Under the pieces are notes generated by a model. That model saw only the letters and a program-made list of their open reading frames with translations. It made no database searches and was not told the origin of the DNA. 64,000 bases of DNA from an uncultured Phascolarctobacterium sp. (lineage in GTDB: Bacteria > Bacillota > Negativicutes > Acidaminococcales > Acidaminococcaceae): assembly GCA_900545535.1 (NCBI GenBank), contig UQZN01000003.1:62001-126000 (forward strand), written 5' to 3'. Below, piece after piece: positions 34,766 to 43,676 of this stretch. A program made the position numbers and the translations under genes. Numbering within the stretch: the stretch's first letter is position 1; each line of letters starts with the position of its first letter.

Positions 34766-36040
34766 TCATTCAAAACAGCTTTTTATGATCTCAATGATCC
34801 TGTCCTGCTCCTGCGTCGTCATTTTGTTATCGCTGGGCAAGCACAAACCCCGCTCAAAAATATCACCGGCCACATCATCGAGATAGCCGTTTTGAGCAGT
34901 CTCATCACTATTGATGCAGGATGCGGCATTTTCTCTGCCGCTGCCCGAGCGGGTAATAAAATCATTTATTTTATATAGGGGCTGCATGTGCATGGGTTTC
35001 CAAATGGGCCGCCCTTCAGCATTCATCGCCGCTAAAGCTTCCAAAATTTCTGTAGGACATGTTTTTCCTTTTTCGCTTAGATAAAGTGTTTCCCTTTCAC
35101 TACATACTTGTTTGCACATGGCTTCGGGGTCAATAAGCAGACAGCTTAACCAGTAGTTGGGCCGGCTGTTGACCGCATCAAATGGATTCATTTTGACAGG
35201 CAAATTTTTAAAGCCCTTTTTATAACGCATGTAGATCGCCTTTTTTTGGGCGATATGTTCTTCTAAATAAGGCAGCTGACCACGCACGACGCCTGCGATA
35301 ACATTACTCATGCGATAGTTATAACCAAGTTCTTCATGCTGATACCATGGTGCGTTTTCACGGGCCTGGGTCGACCACTTGCGCACTTTATCGGCTGCTG
35401 CTGCGTCGTCTGTTAAAAACATTCCACCGGACGAACCGGTGATGATTTTGTTGCCATTAAAGGAAATAGCGTTATAGTTACCAAAAGTTCCCGTCTGCAC
35501 ACCTTTATAAGCCGCCCCCAGTGATTCGGCAGCGTCTTCTATGATAACTGCGCCATGTTTATCACAAACGGCTTTGAGTTCATCCATCTTTCCTGGGCTG
35601 CCGTAAAGATGGGCCAGAACGACAACCTTTACCTCTGGATAAAGTTCAAAAGCCTTTGCCAATGCTGCAGGGTCTATATTCCAGGTATCATATTCGGCAT
35701 CTATAAAAACAGGTGCACCGCCTTCATACACGACCGGGTTAACTGTGGCGGCAAAAGTCATATCGGAGCAAAAAACCTTGTCGCCGTTTTGCACACCGGC
35801 CAATTTGACTGCCATATGCAAAGCCGCAGTACCGGAGGCAAGGGCAACGGCATATTTGCAGCCAAGTTTTTCGCATAGCAGCCGTTCCACTGCGTTGATA
35901 TTTTCACCAACAGTAGACATCCAGTTAGTTGCATAAGCTTCCTGCATATATTTAAGTTCTTCTCCGTGCATGGTAGGCGAACTGAGCCATACTTTCTTTG
36001 TCAGCGGAGAAAACTTCTTTAGAACATTCTCTTTCAACAA
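34766..36040 (-). CDS. DegT/DnrJ/EryC1 sugar aminotransferase (PglE-like)
   Basis: A 424-residue PLP enzyme converting a UDP-4-keto-6-deoxy sugar to the 4-amino form. WLSSPTMHGEELKYMQEAYATNW is the family N terminus, ALASGTAALHMA binds phosphate, IIEDAAESLGA the PLP aspartate region, and SFNGNKIITGSSGGM holds the PLP lysine. The start is a TTG at 36040 (or 36037) behind AAGGTG; no ATG fits the family start. It lies between the PglF- and PglC-like genes. Confidence 0.93.
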   Translation of the reverse strand: MLKENVLKKFSPLTKKVWLSSPTMHGEELKYMQEAYATNWMSTVGENINAVERLLCEKLGCKYAVALASGTAALHMAVKLAGVQNGDKVFCSDMTFAATVNPVVYEGGAPVFIDAEYDTWNIDPAALAKAFELYPEVKVVVLAHLYGSPGKMDELKAVCDKHGAVIIEDAAESLGAAYKGVQTGTFGNYNAISFNGNKIITGSSGGMFLTDDAAAADKVRKWSTQARENAPWYQHEELGYNYRMSNVIAGVVRGQLPYLEEHIAQKKAIYMRYKKGFKNLPVKMNPFDAVNSRPNYWLSCLLIDPEAMCKQVCSERETLYLSEKGKTCPTEILEALAAMNAEGRPIWKPMHMQPLYKINDFITRSGSGRENAASCINSDETAQNGYLDDVAGDIFERGLCLPSDNKMTTQEQDRIIEIIKSCFE

Positions 36041-36072
36041 AAAACACCTTCTAATCTATTGGTAATCTGCCC

Positions 36073-37917
36073 TTACTTTTTAAAAGCATCTCTGTTGGGC
36101 GTATAAGTAGGTACTATCTCCTGCAATTTTCTTACAACTGCGTCACCTTCGGTGATCTGTAAAATATCGACTATCTGCCTTTGTAATTCTGCTTTATCAA
36201 CGTCTTTTATTTTGGCTGTAAATATTTTACTGTGTGTAGTTTTTTCGGTACCATCTTCAGCGCTCAAAAGTTCTTCAAACAGCTTTTCACCGGGTCTTAA
36301 TCCGGTTATTTTTATTTCTATATCTTTATCGGGTATAAAGCCCGATAATTTTATCAAATCTTTGGCAAGATCATAAATCCTTACAGGTTTTCCCATATCA
36401 AGTACGAATACCTCTCCACCTTTCGCCATTGCTCCGGCTTGAAGTACCAATTGGCTTGCTTCAGGAATAGTCATAAAATAACGTTTCATTTCTGCATCTG
36501 TAACAGTTACTGGTCCTCCTTTGGCTATTTGTTTTTTAAACAGTGGTATTACACTGCCCCTGCTGCCAAGTACATTACCAAAACGCACTGCCACAAATCT
36601 TGTACTGCTTTCTTTATTCATACTTTGCACAAGCATTTCAGCAACTCTTTTGGTACAACCCATAACACTAGTTGGATTCACTGCTTTATCCGTAGAGATC
36701 ATTACAAAGGTTTCAACTTTATGTTTGGCAGCTGTTTCTGCTATTACTTTAGTTCCTAAAATATTGTTTCGCACTGCTTCAGCTGGTTGGTATTCCATTA
36801 AAGGCACATGTTTGTGGGCTGCGGCGTGAAACACTACTTGAGGTTTAAAATAGTCCATTATAGCGTTAATTCGTTCTTCATCTCTAACATCTGCTATAAT
36901 GGGCACTTTTTTTAGTTGGGGATATTCTAAATTCATATCCTGCATTATTTCATAAATGCTGTTTTCTCCTTTACCAACGAGAAGCAATTTACGAGGATAC
37001 ATTTTAGCAACTTGACGCACAATCTCGCTGCCAATGCTGCCACCAGCACCAGTAATAAGCACTGTTTTCCCTGACAAGTACTTTGCAACGGCTACGTTAT
37101 CCAATTCCACCGGATCTCTGCCTAGTAAGTCTTCAACATCAACAGGGCGTAATTGACTTACGCTCACGCTGCCTTCTATGATTTCATATACTCCAGGTAA
37201 AATAGTTAATTTGCAGCTTGTTTTTTTACAAATGTTGATAATTTCTTTGATATTTTTTCCTTTTACTGAAGGCATGGCTATAATAATTTCATCAATTTCA
37301 TAGTTGTCGGCAAGCGCTGCTATATCGTCTCTACTGCCTAATACTTTTGTACCAACCATATATTTTCCTATTTTTGTTTTATCGTCATCAATAAAACCAA
37401 TAACTTGTCTTTTACCTATATGATACTGATTTAATTCCCTAAGAAGCAGGGCACCGGCATCACCTGCGCCAACTATCAATACTTTGTCTTTTTTACTTAA
37501 TATAAATTTATGTTTGGATTTATTAATAAAACAACTGTAGATTCTAAAGGACAATCTACTGCCGCCAACAAATAAAACAAGAATCGAAGCAGTAAAAATA
37601 TATAAAGAACGTGGTAACGCCAAATCTATATAAATAGAAATTCCATACCAAGACAAAGCTGCAACAATATTTGCAGCAACGATGGCAACAAGTTCTATGC
37701 TGCCAGCATAACGCCATACTCTACCATATAGTTTAAAAACAAAATATACTACCAAATGCACAGCTACTGCTATAGGTAATTGTGAGATAAGCATTTCAAG
37801 ATATTTTTGGGCGATTTCAGTATCTTCAAAACGTATATAAATACTAAAAAATGCAGCACTTATAATACAGATGGTATCTAAAACTACAACCAAAAGCGGC
37901 AATAACAAATATCGCAA
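36073..37917 (-). CDS. membrane-bound UDP-sugar 4,6-dehydratase (PglF/CapD/WbpM family)
   Basis: A 614-residue enzyme with four N-terminal membrane segments (residues 1-110), a CoA-binding-like Rossmann domain (VLIVGAGDAGALLLREL) and a C-terminal SDR dehydratase domain (LITGAGGSIGSEIVRQV, catalytic MISTDKAVNPTSVMGCTKR). It makes the UDP-4-keto-6-deoxy-HexNAc intermediate for bacillosamine-like sugars. The only in-frame start is a TTG at 37917, preceded by an in-frame stop and a GGGGATGAG site. First gene of the accessory operon, about 230 bases after its promoter. AT-rich. Confidence 0.93.
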   Translation of the reverse strand: MRYLLLPLLVVVLDTICIISAAFFSIYIRFEDTEIAQKYLEMLISQLPIAVAVHLVVYFVFKLYGRVWRYAGSIELVAIVAANIVAALSWYGISIYIDLALPRSLYIFTASILVLFVGGSRLSFRIYSCFINKSKHKFILSKKDKVLIVGAGDAGALLLRELNQYHIGKRQVIGFIDDDKTKIGKYMVGTKVLGSRDDIAALADNYEIDEIIIAMPSVKGKNIKEIINICKKTSCKLTILPGVYEIIEGSVSVSQLRPVDVEDLLGRDPVELDNVAVAKYLSGKTVLITGAGGSIGSEIVRQVAKMYPRKLLLVGKGENSIYEIMQDMNLEYPQLKKVPIIADVRDEERINAIMDYFKPQVVFHAAAHKHVPLMEYQPAEAVRNNILGTKVIAETAAKHKVETFVMISTDKAVNPTSVMGCTKRVAEMLVQSMNKESSTRFVAVRFGNVLGSRGSVIPLFKKQIAKGGPVTVTDAEMKRYFMTIPEASQLVLQAGAMAKGGEVFVLDMGKPVRIYDLAKDLIKLSGFIPDKDIEIKITGLRPGEKLFEELLSAEDGTEKTTHSKIFTAKIKDVDKAELQRQIVDILQITEGDAVVRKLQEIVPTYTPNRDAFKK

Positions 37918-38149
37918 ATTTTCTCATCCCCATATCACATACATTAAAATTACCGATATATAGTAATTTTTCACTTCTAATCAGAAATAATGTTTTCATC
38001 AAACAAATTCTATTATCTTCACTTAAAACAGGAGCGCAGACAAAAAATATTTTGTATATTTATCGTATTGAGGTATTTTAAATTTTATTTAGTTCACTTT
38101 TACATTTTATCCTTAAAATACTTTTTTGTTTCAAATAATTTTAATTAGA
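37918..38149 (-). other. long AT-rich 5' leader of the accessory polysaccharide operon
   Basis: About 225 bases between the predicted transcription start and the first gene. It is strongly AT-rich. A weak inverted repeat (AATTAC/GTAATT around nine bases) lies near 37945-37970. I see no open frame of note and no ops/JUMPstart-like element. Confidence 0.5.
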
Positions 38150-38178
38150 ATTATACCACACGAGTCCCCCCCCCGCAA
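38150..38178 (-). promoter_or_regulatory. promoter of accessory operon with poly-G spacer
   Basis: On the minus strand: TTGCGG (38173-38178), 17-base spacer and a perfect TATAAT (38150-38155). A run of nine G covers the end of the -35 and the first part of the spacer (38166-38174). Length changes of that run by slipped-strand pairing would change the spacing, which is now at its optimum. It is the only strong promoter before the operon 37917-23066. Confidence 0.7.
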
Positions 38179-38229
38179 GACATTTACAAATAAATGAATC
38201 AAACTTATTCTGGTCTTGCTGTTACTTTT

Positions 38230-38256
38230 GCATCGCTCTCTACGCGATCGCGATGC
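38230..38256. repeat. inverted repeat in intergenic region
   Basis: GCATCGC and GCGATGC separated by 13 bases, in a GC-rich patch between the accessory operon promoter and the terminator of the next operon. No gene overlaps. Function unknown. Confidence 0.4.
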
Positions 38257-38296
38257 TTAGCTGACGCGATACCAGTTCGCAAAACCCCGACGGACA

Positions 38297-38331
38297 TAAA
38301 AAAACAACGTCGCTTTCAGCGACGTTGTTTT
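38297..38331 (-). terminator. rho-independent terminator after ArnT-like gene
   Basis: A 14-pair stem (AAAACAACGTCGCT with its complement), three-base loop, then TTTTTTT on the minus strand. It ends the 50-38 kb operon. Confidence 0.93.
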
Positions 38332-38363
38332 AATTTACGTTCGTTAAAATATTTTATTGATTT

Positions 38364-39914
38364 TTAATATTTTTCCAGCAAATAAATATCACCAAGTTCT
38401 GTGATCTCATTCAAATGTTGAAGTTTATTCTGATCTTTTAAACGGCGCAGCTCCAAACCACGCACCAAAATATATTTTGTATCGGGAGCATTTAAAGCCG
38501 CTGCCAGATCATTGCTTTTAGGTCTCACTTCCAAGCCAGGCTCACCTGTATAATACATAAATCCTGGCCTTAAAAACTTATCCACATAAACTGGTTTCTG
38601 CTGATCACACCTGGCCTGATAAACTTTGGCGATCTCTTTAACACTAAACCTGTTAGCTACCATTGGCAGAAGGAATGAAAATGCAATCACCATCGTCAAA
38701 ACACCAGTAACTACATGCAGCCAGGCAGCAAAACTGATATCCCGATAATACCAAAGTGCCCAAACGATACTCACCCCCAAAATAAAGGTCACTGTACCCA
38801 GCACTATACCGCCAAAGGCAACTTCAGGCAGTTGCTGACCACCGATGACCCACCCTACTGTCAGCAGTAAAAACATTATTCCGCTGCCCAAAATCCAGGA
38901 CCAGCGGATACCATAATTTTCTTTTTGCATTCTGGCAATATTCCAACCGATCATAATCGCCAGCGCCGGAAACATAGGTAAAATATAGGAAACCAGTTTC
39001 GTCTTGGATACAGTAAAAAATATCAGTACAAAAAGCCACCAGATATTCACGAACAACATTTTCCCAAGATCATCAGACCGGCTGTCTGTGATCGACGCTT
39101 TGACAGACTGCAGCAGTAATCCCGTCCAGGGAAATAGTCCCAGCACTATAACAGGGAAATAGTACCACCACAAAACTCTGGTAGGATGCTCGGGCGTCGT
39201 AAAGCGGGTCAGATTATGAAAGCCTAAAAAGGTATTGATAAATTCCATCCCATGCACTTGATACATTAAATAGTACCACGGTGCGGCAATCAAAAAATAT
39301 AATAACAGGCCCCGCACACAGTGCATTTTTAAAATAAGGCGCCACTGTCCGGTGCAGAGAATATGCAGAAAGATTATCGCACCCGGAAAAACTATGCCGA
39401 TCGGGCCCTTGGTTACTGTCGCCAAAGCCATACACACATACATCAGCCAGTATTTTTTATGCAAATAACATAATAAAGCTCCTGTCAGGAAAAAGAGCAG
39501 CGTCGTATCTGTCACTGCCGCTTTGCCAAGATAAAAAAACTGTACAGAGGTCGCTAAAACAAGGGCCGACCAAAAACCGGCTTTTTCGTTAAAAAGCCTG
39601 GTCACCGAACAATACAGCATTATTACCGTCAAAAAAGCCATCACTGCCGCAGGAAAACGCGCGGCAAACTCGCTGTCGCCGAAAACGTGCATTGAACCAG
39701 CCACAAGCCAGTAATACATAGGTGGTTTATCGAACCAATATTCATTATAAATGCGCGGTGAAAGATAATCATTAAATTGAATCATCTCCCGCGCAGTTTC
39801 AGCATAGACAGGTTCATCCGGATCGAGCAGCGGTATACTGCCCAGACCGAAGAAGATATTGAAGGCAACTATGATTGCTAAAACGAGCAGGCTTCCCTTC
39901 TCGATCCTATTCAT
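38364..39914 (-). CDS. ArnT-like glycosyltransferase (GT39/GT83 family)
   Basis: A 516-residue membrane enzyme with about 11-12 spans. The first periplasmic loop has LLDPDEPVYAETAREM, with the DPDE acidic motif that coordinates metal and lipid-linked sugar in ArnT/PMT enzymes, and WFDKPPMYYWL follows. Such enzymes take a sugar from an undecaprenyl or dolichyl phosphate donor and attach it to lipid A or other acceptors on the outer face of the inner membrane. The C-terminal 100 residues form a soluble domain. The start overlaps the epimerase stop by eight bases. Confidence 0.9.
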   Translation of the reverse strand: MNRIEKGSLLVLAIIVAFNIFFGLGSIPLLDPDEPVYAETAREMIQFNDYLSPRIYNEYWFDKPPMYYWLVAGSMHVFGDSEFAARFPAAVMAFLTVIMLYCSVTRLFNEKAGFWSALVLATSVQFFYLGKAAVTDTTLLFFLTGALLCYLHKKYWLMYVCMALATVTKGPIGIVFPGAIIFLHILCTGQWRLILKMHCVRGLLLYFLIAAPWYYLMYQVHGMEFINTFLGFHNLTRFTTPEHPTRVLWWYYFPVIVLGLFPWTGLLLQSVKASITDSRSDDLGKMLFVNIWWLFVLIFFTVSKTKLVSYILPMFPALAIMIGWNIARMQKENYGIRWSWILGSGIMFLLLTVGWVIGGQQLPEVAFGGIVLGTVTFILGVSIVWALWYYRDISFAAWLHVVTGVLTMVIAFSFLLPMVANRFSVKEIAKVYQARCDQQKPVYVDKFLRPGFMYYTGEPGLEVRPKSNDLAAALNAPDTKYILVRGLELRRLKDQNKLQHLNEITELGDIYLLEKY

Positions 39915-40845
39915 TACTCTCCTGCTTTCCCCTGTTTACATAATCATGGTAGGTTTTTTGGATACCTTCTTTTAACTGCATTTGCGGCGTTACGCCAAGT
40001 ATCGTCTTCAGACGTGCATTAGACAAGGCCGAACGAAAAATATCGCCCTGACGTGCGGCTGCATAACGAACTTCTATCTTATCCTCAGCTACTTCGGCAA
40101 ATGCTTCCAGCAGCTGATTAACTGATGTTTCATATTCTGTCGCCACATTGATAGTTTGATAGCCTGTAGCGAGTAAGCCTGCTTTAAGCGCAGCGGCAAC
40201 ATCCCCGGCATAAACAAAATCCCGGGTCTGTTCACCATTACCATAGACCGTAACCGCTTTGCCGGCAGCCAGAAGCTTGCAGAAAATACTGACCACGCCT
40301 CCTTCTCCGCCCTCGCCCTGACGTTCGCCATAAACATTGGCAAAGCGAAAAACAACTGTATTGATACCATAAAGCTCGTGATAAACACGCAAGTAATGTT
40401 CTGACGTCATTTTGGTGATCCCGTAAAACGACATTGGCATTAAAGCAAATTCTTCCTGTAACGGCACGCTTTCATTATTGCCATATACTGCCGCACTGGA
40501 GGCAAATAAAACTGTTTTGACCTGGTACTTACGGCAATTTTCCAACACATTGATCAAGCCTGCTAAATTGATTTCGCAATCTTCATCAGGGTGTTCGATA
40601 GAATAAGGCACCATTGTCTGCGCGGCCAAATGTACGACTGCGTCAAAGCGTTCGGCCTTGAATAATGCCTCGATTTCCTGCGAGCGTATATCCGCGACGA
40701 CAAGTTTCATCCCCTGAGGGACGTTTTCTCTGAAACCGCTTGAAAGATTATCTAAAACTACGACTTCATAATTTTTATCATTATGTAACAGCTCCAATAA
40801 ATGCGAACCGATAAAGCCAGCACCGCCGGTAACTAAAAGTTTCAT
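39907..40845 (-). CDS. NAD-dependent sugar epimerase/dehydratase (GalE-like SDR)
   Basis: A 312-residue extended SDR. The NAD loop GGAGFIGSHL, VVLDNLSSGFREN, FASSAAVYGNN and the catalytic YGITKMTSEHY are clear. It resembles UDP-glucose/GlcNAc 4-epimerases. It may make the nucleotide sugar used by neighbouring envelope enzymes. ATGA overlap with the upstream membrane-protein gene. Confidence 0.92.
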   Translation of the reverse strand: MKLLVTGGAGFIGSHLLELLHNDKNYEVVVLDNLSSGFRENVPQGMKLVVADIRSQEIEALFKAERFDAVVHLAAQTMVPYSIEHPDEDCEINLAGLINVLENCRKYQVKTVLFASSAAVYGNNESVPLQEEFALMPMSFYGITKMTSEHYLRVYHELYGINTVVFRFANVYGERQGEGGEGGVVSIFCKLLAAGKAVTVYGNGEQTRDFVYAGDVAAALKAGLLATGYQTINVATEYETSVNQLLEAFAEVAEDKIEVRYAAARQGDIFRSALSNARLKTILGVTPQMQLKEGIQKTYHDYVNRGKQESNE

Positions 40846-41849
40846 TCCTGATCTTCACCCTTCTTAAGATTTTTCATAGATAGAACATTCGCACCAAAGG
40901 CACGTATAGAAACGACTGCCCCTAACAAAAAGGGCAGATATTCGGCTGTAAAGCGCCACAAAACTGCCATGATACCGACAAGGCCGCCTGGCAGCAGTTC
41001 GGAAAACAGGACGACAAAGCCTGCCTCGGCGACACCAGAACCGCCCGGTGTCGGTGAAAAATACAGCACCAAATTCAGCAGCACCATACGCCCCATGACC
41101 TGCAGCCACTCAAATTTAATATTCATACCCATAAAAAACATTGGTACAGTAGCATAAATGCACAATAAACTGAGTCCTGATTCGATAAAAGCCCGCATTA
41201 CCTTCAAGGGACTTTTACCCATAATAAAAGAGGCCTGTTTAAATTCTTTATACCAGATAAAACACTTACGCCTGAAATCACGCGAGAAATTATTCGTCAG
41301 CCCAATGATCCAAAACTCCGGGTATCTGGTACGCATCAGCAATACTGCCGCAATCGGCAGAGAAACAAACAAAACTGATACTATGGTAATAACGCTGGTC
41401 GGCATCCAGTCAACCAAAGCATGATCGCTGTGCAGTACAAAGGGTACTAATAAAATCAGAAAAGTAATCGACATGATCGTGCGCACAAAAACAACGACCG
41501 TTGCCTTTGCCACCGGCACGCCCGCCTTACGCATGAACATGATCTGGGCCACAGCTCCGCCGCTGGCCCCCGGAGTTACCAGCGCCAGAAAATAGTTGCT
41601 CAAAACGACGTTTATCACTTGCCTGATAGTCAGCTTTTCATCGGTCACTTCCGCTAGGGTCATCAACCGCAAGCCGTCAAAAACAAGGCCCAATCCTAAA
41701 ATGCCAAAAGCCGCAGCAATACACCACGGTTCAAACATTGTCAGATATTCCAACGCTCTTATATCAAATGTAAAATAAATAACTGCCGCAGAAATAGCAA
41801 TAACAAAAACAAACATCCATAGCAATCTGCGGATCAATTTTCTGTGCAT
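40842..41849 (-). CDS. LPG-synthase-TM/UPF0104 family membrane protein
   Basis: A 335-residue protein with eight or so membrane spans: GLGLVFDGLRLM, VTPGASGGAVAQIMFMRKAGVP, LYFSPTPGGSGVAEAGFV and a final GLVGIMAVLWRFTAEYLPFLLG. The paired PGxSGG/PGGSGVAE motifs mark the flippase-like part of the MprF-related family. Members flip or export lipids in several bacteria; no soluble transferase domain is present. ATG 41849 follows GGTGGG. Confidence 0.9.
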   Translation of the reverse strand: MHRKLIRRLLWMFVFVIAISAAVIYFTFDIRALEYLTMFEPWCIAAAFGILGLGLVFDGLRLMTLAEVTDEKLTIRQVINVVLSNYFLALVTPGASGGAVAQIMFMRKAGVPVAKATVVVFVRTIMSITFLILLVPFVLHSDHALVDWMPTSVITIVSVLFVSLPIAAVLLMRTRYPEFWIIGLTNNFSRDFRRKCFIWYKEFKQASFIMGKSPLKVMRAFIESGLSLLCIYATVPMFFMGMNIKFEWLQVMGRMVLLNLVLYFSPTPGGSGVAEAGFVVLFSELLPGGLVGIMAVLWRFTAEYLPFLLGAVVSIRAFGANVLSMKNLKKGEDQE

Positions 41850-41850
41850 A

Positions 41851-42699
41851 TCAAAGCCCACCAAAGTTTATCAAAGTTACCTTCTGCTGCTCCAATAAAC
41901 ATTTATTTTTTTCGGAAAGAAAAGCGTTCAGCTCATCTTCCCAATGATACTGCCAGGAAAAAGTTGTTTCTAAAGACTCTGCATCCATCCCCGGATGAGT
42001 CATGATCTCACTTACGCCATCAGGCAGATTTTTGATTATTTCCCCTACTAAAAATTCATTCAGATTACCGCCGGCCAGCATACCAAAAAAATACTGTGGA
42101 TAAACAAAGCCGGCCTGTCTGGCTTTCATTTTTGCCAAAGCGCTGCAAAAGCTCAGGCCTTCACGGCCGATCAGCCGACCGGCGCTGCTGTTGAAGCCGC
42201 CGCGCCAAAACCAGCCTTCCTGAGGCATCCTGATTTTTTTGATGCCAAATTCACTGCAAAGCTTCAGGACGATGTCGACGATCCCCGGCAGCACATGCAG
42301 ATGCTGATGACTGTCGACGTGAGTTATTTGCAGTCCGCAGCTTAAGCCGCGTTCCAACTGTGCTTGCAGTTCACTGATAACTTCTGTTTTTTTGATCCTG
42401 CCAGCGTACCAGCGTTTGGCGAAAACTGTATAATCAGCAGGCAAAAGCCCGCTTTCATCCACAAGTGTCCGCAGCTGCCTTGCCTGCAAAAGCGGCTTGC
42501 CGCCGCCTACTAAAGTAAGATGGATACCTACACCCAGCGCAGGTGTTGCTTTAGCCTGAAGCACCGCGTCCTCAAAGGCATCACCGCTGCACATCAAGGA
42601 AGTACTGGTAATAAAGCCTTCCCTGCTGCCTTTAATAATACCGGCGTTGATGGCTGGATGCAGCCCAAAATCATCGGCATTAACAATTAATTTTCTCAT
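41851..42699 (-). CDS. YdjC/ChbG-family carbohydrate deacetylase
   Basis: A 282-residue deacetylase. The metal site is formed by LIVNADDFGLHPAINAGI near the N terminus, GVGIHLTLVGG, and HVDSHQHLHVLPGI; the C-terminal MTHPGMD is also typical. ChbG removes acetyl groups from chito-oligosaccharides; a subgroup (HpnK) acts in lipid pathways. In this context of lipid flippase and ArnT-like enzymes it may deacetylate a lipid-linked amino sugar (inference). Confidence 0.9.
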   Translation of the reverse strand: MRKLIVNADDFGLHPAINAGIIKGSREGFITSTSLMCSGDAFEDAVLQAKATPALGVGIHLTLVGGGKPLLQARQLRTLVDESGLLPADYTVFAKRWYAGRIKKTEVISELQAQLERGLSCGLQITHVDSHQHLHVLPGIVDIVLKLCSEFGIKKIRMPQEGWFWRGGFNSSAGRLIGREGLSFCSALAKMKARQAGFVYPQYFFGMLAGGNLNEFLVGEIIKNLPDGVSEIMTHPGMDAESLETTFSWQYHWEDELNAFLSEKNKCLLEQQKVTLINFGGL

Positions 42700-42722
42700 A
42701 TATTTCAGCCTCCTGCAAGGCT

Positions 42723-43676
42723 CTAGATTTTTTTATAATTGGCGAAATGGACTTTGACCAGCCGTTCCAGGGCACTGCGTCCCAATTCTTTGAGCAGCTC
42801 GCGCGCACACGCTGTTGCGGCATCACTGCCGCCTTTAGGTAATTCACTGCGCCCGACCTGCGCTGCCAGTTCCTGCATTATTGCTAAAAACCTGGCCCGC
42901 GCCAGTACTGACGCTGCCGCCACAGCAATATCTGCTTCGGCCCGGTGCTGCTGCACTACGTTGACCTCTGGAAATTCCCGCTGCAAGCTGCTGCGGATAT
43001 CGTTGGAGGCGGTAAACTGGTCGACAAGAGCATAATTACACTGCGGACATTGCCGCAGGACATTGCTCAATACAGCTATGTGTCCATTACTCAATAAATG
43101 ATTGAGATTCTTCCCGTCGGCACGCATTTGCTGATAACGGAAATTATACATTTCCGGCTTCAAGGCCAAAACACTATTGACCGGAGCAGCTTCTCTGATC
43201 AGCTCCGCCAGACGCAGGACTTCTTTATCATTGATCAGCTTACAATCCCTGACACCTAAGCGCACAAGTTTTTCGGCAGCAGCAATGTCTACTAACACTG
43301 CGGCAACGACCAATGGCCCAAAGAAATCTCCTTTACCAGATTCGTCACTGCCGGCCCAAATCCCTTTAAAATCAGCACAATTTCGTAAAAGTGTATAATC
43401 ATTGCCGCAAACAGGTGGCATTTCCGCAGCAATATCAGCAGTTTTACCAGTCAGATACGCTTCCAGCTGTGACCTTAGCTCTGTGGCAGAACCGCCCCAA
43501 ACAAGTTTAAGACCTTTTTTACCATTATATACCGATATTACTACTTTACTATCACTGCCTGTTACTGTCAACTGAACGCCATATTGCAATGGTTTCTCTG
43601 CAATGGTAAGGCTGCTGTCAAAACTTTTGACCTGCTTTTTTAAATTGTCGATATACGCAGCAAAATCATTGTTCAA
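42723..43676 (-). CDS. rnhC: ribonuclease HIII
   Basis: A 317-residue RNase HIII that cuts RNA in RNA-DNA hybrids. The N-terminal TBP-like substrate-binding domain covers about residues 1-85; the catalytic domain begins WAGSDESGKGDFFGPLVVA, with the DES-GKGD pattern, and includes ALVDQFTAS and HRAEADIAVAAASVLAR. The start is TTG 43676, six bases behind GGAGG and overlapping the larC end by 11 bases. Confidence 0.93.
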   Translation of the reverse strand: MNNDFAAYIDNLKKQVKSFDSSLTIAEKPLQYGVQLTVTGSDSKVVISVYNGKKGLKLVWGGSATELRSQLEAYLTGKTADIAAEMPPVCGNDYTLLRNCADFKGIWAGSDESGKGDFFGPLVVAAVLVDIAAAEKLVRLGVRDCKLINDKEVLRLAELIREAAPVNSVLALKPEMYNFRYQQMRADGKNLNHLLSNGHIAVLSNVLRQCPQCNYALVDQFTASNDIRSSLQREFPEVNVVQQHRAEADIAVAAASVLARARFLAIMQELAAQVGRSELPKGGSDAATACARELLKELGRSALERLVKVHFANYKKI

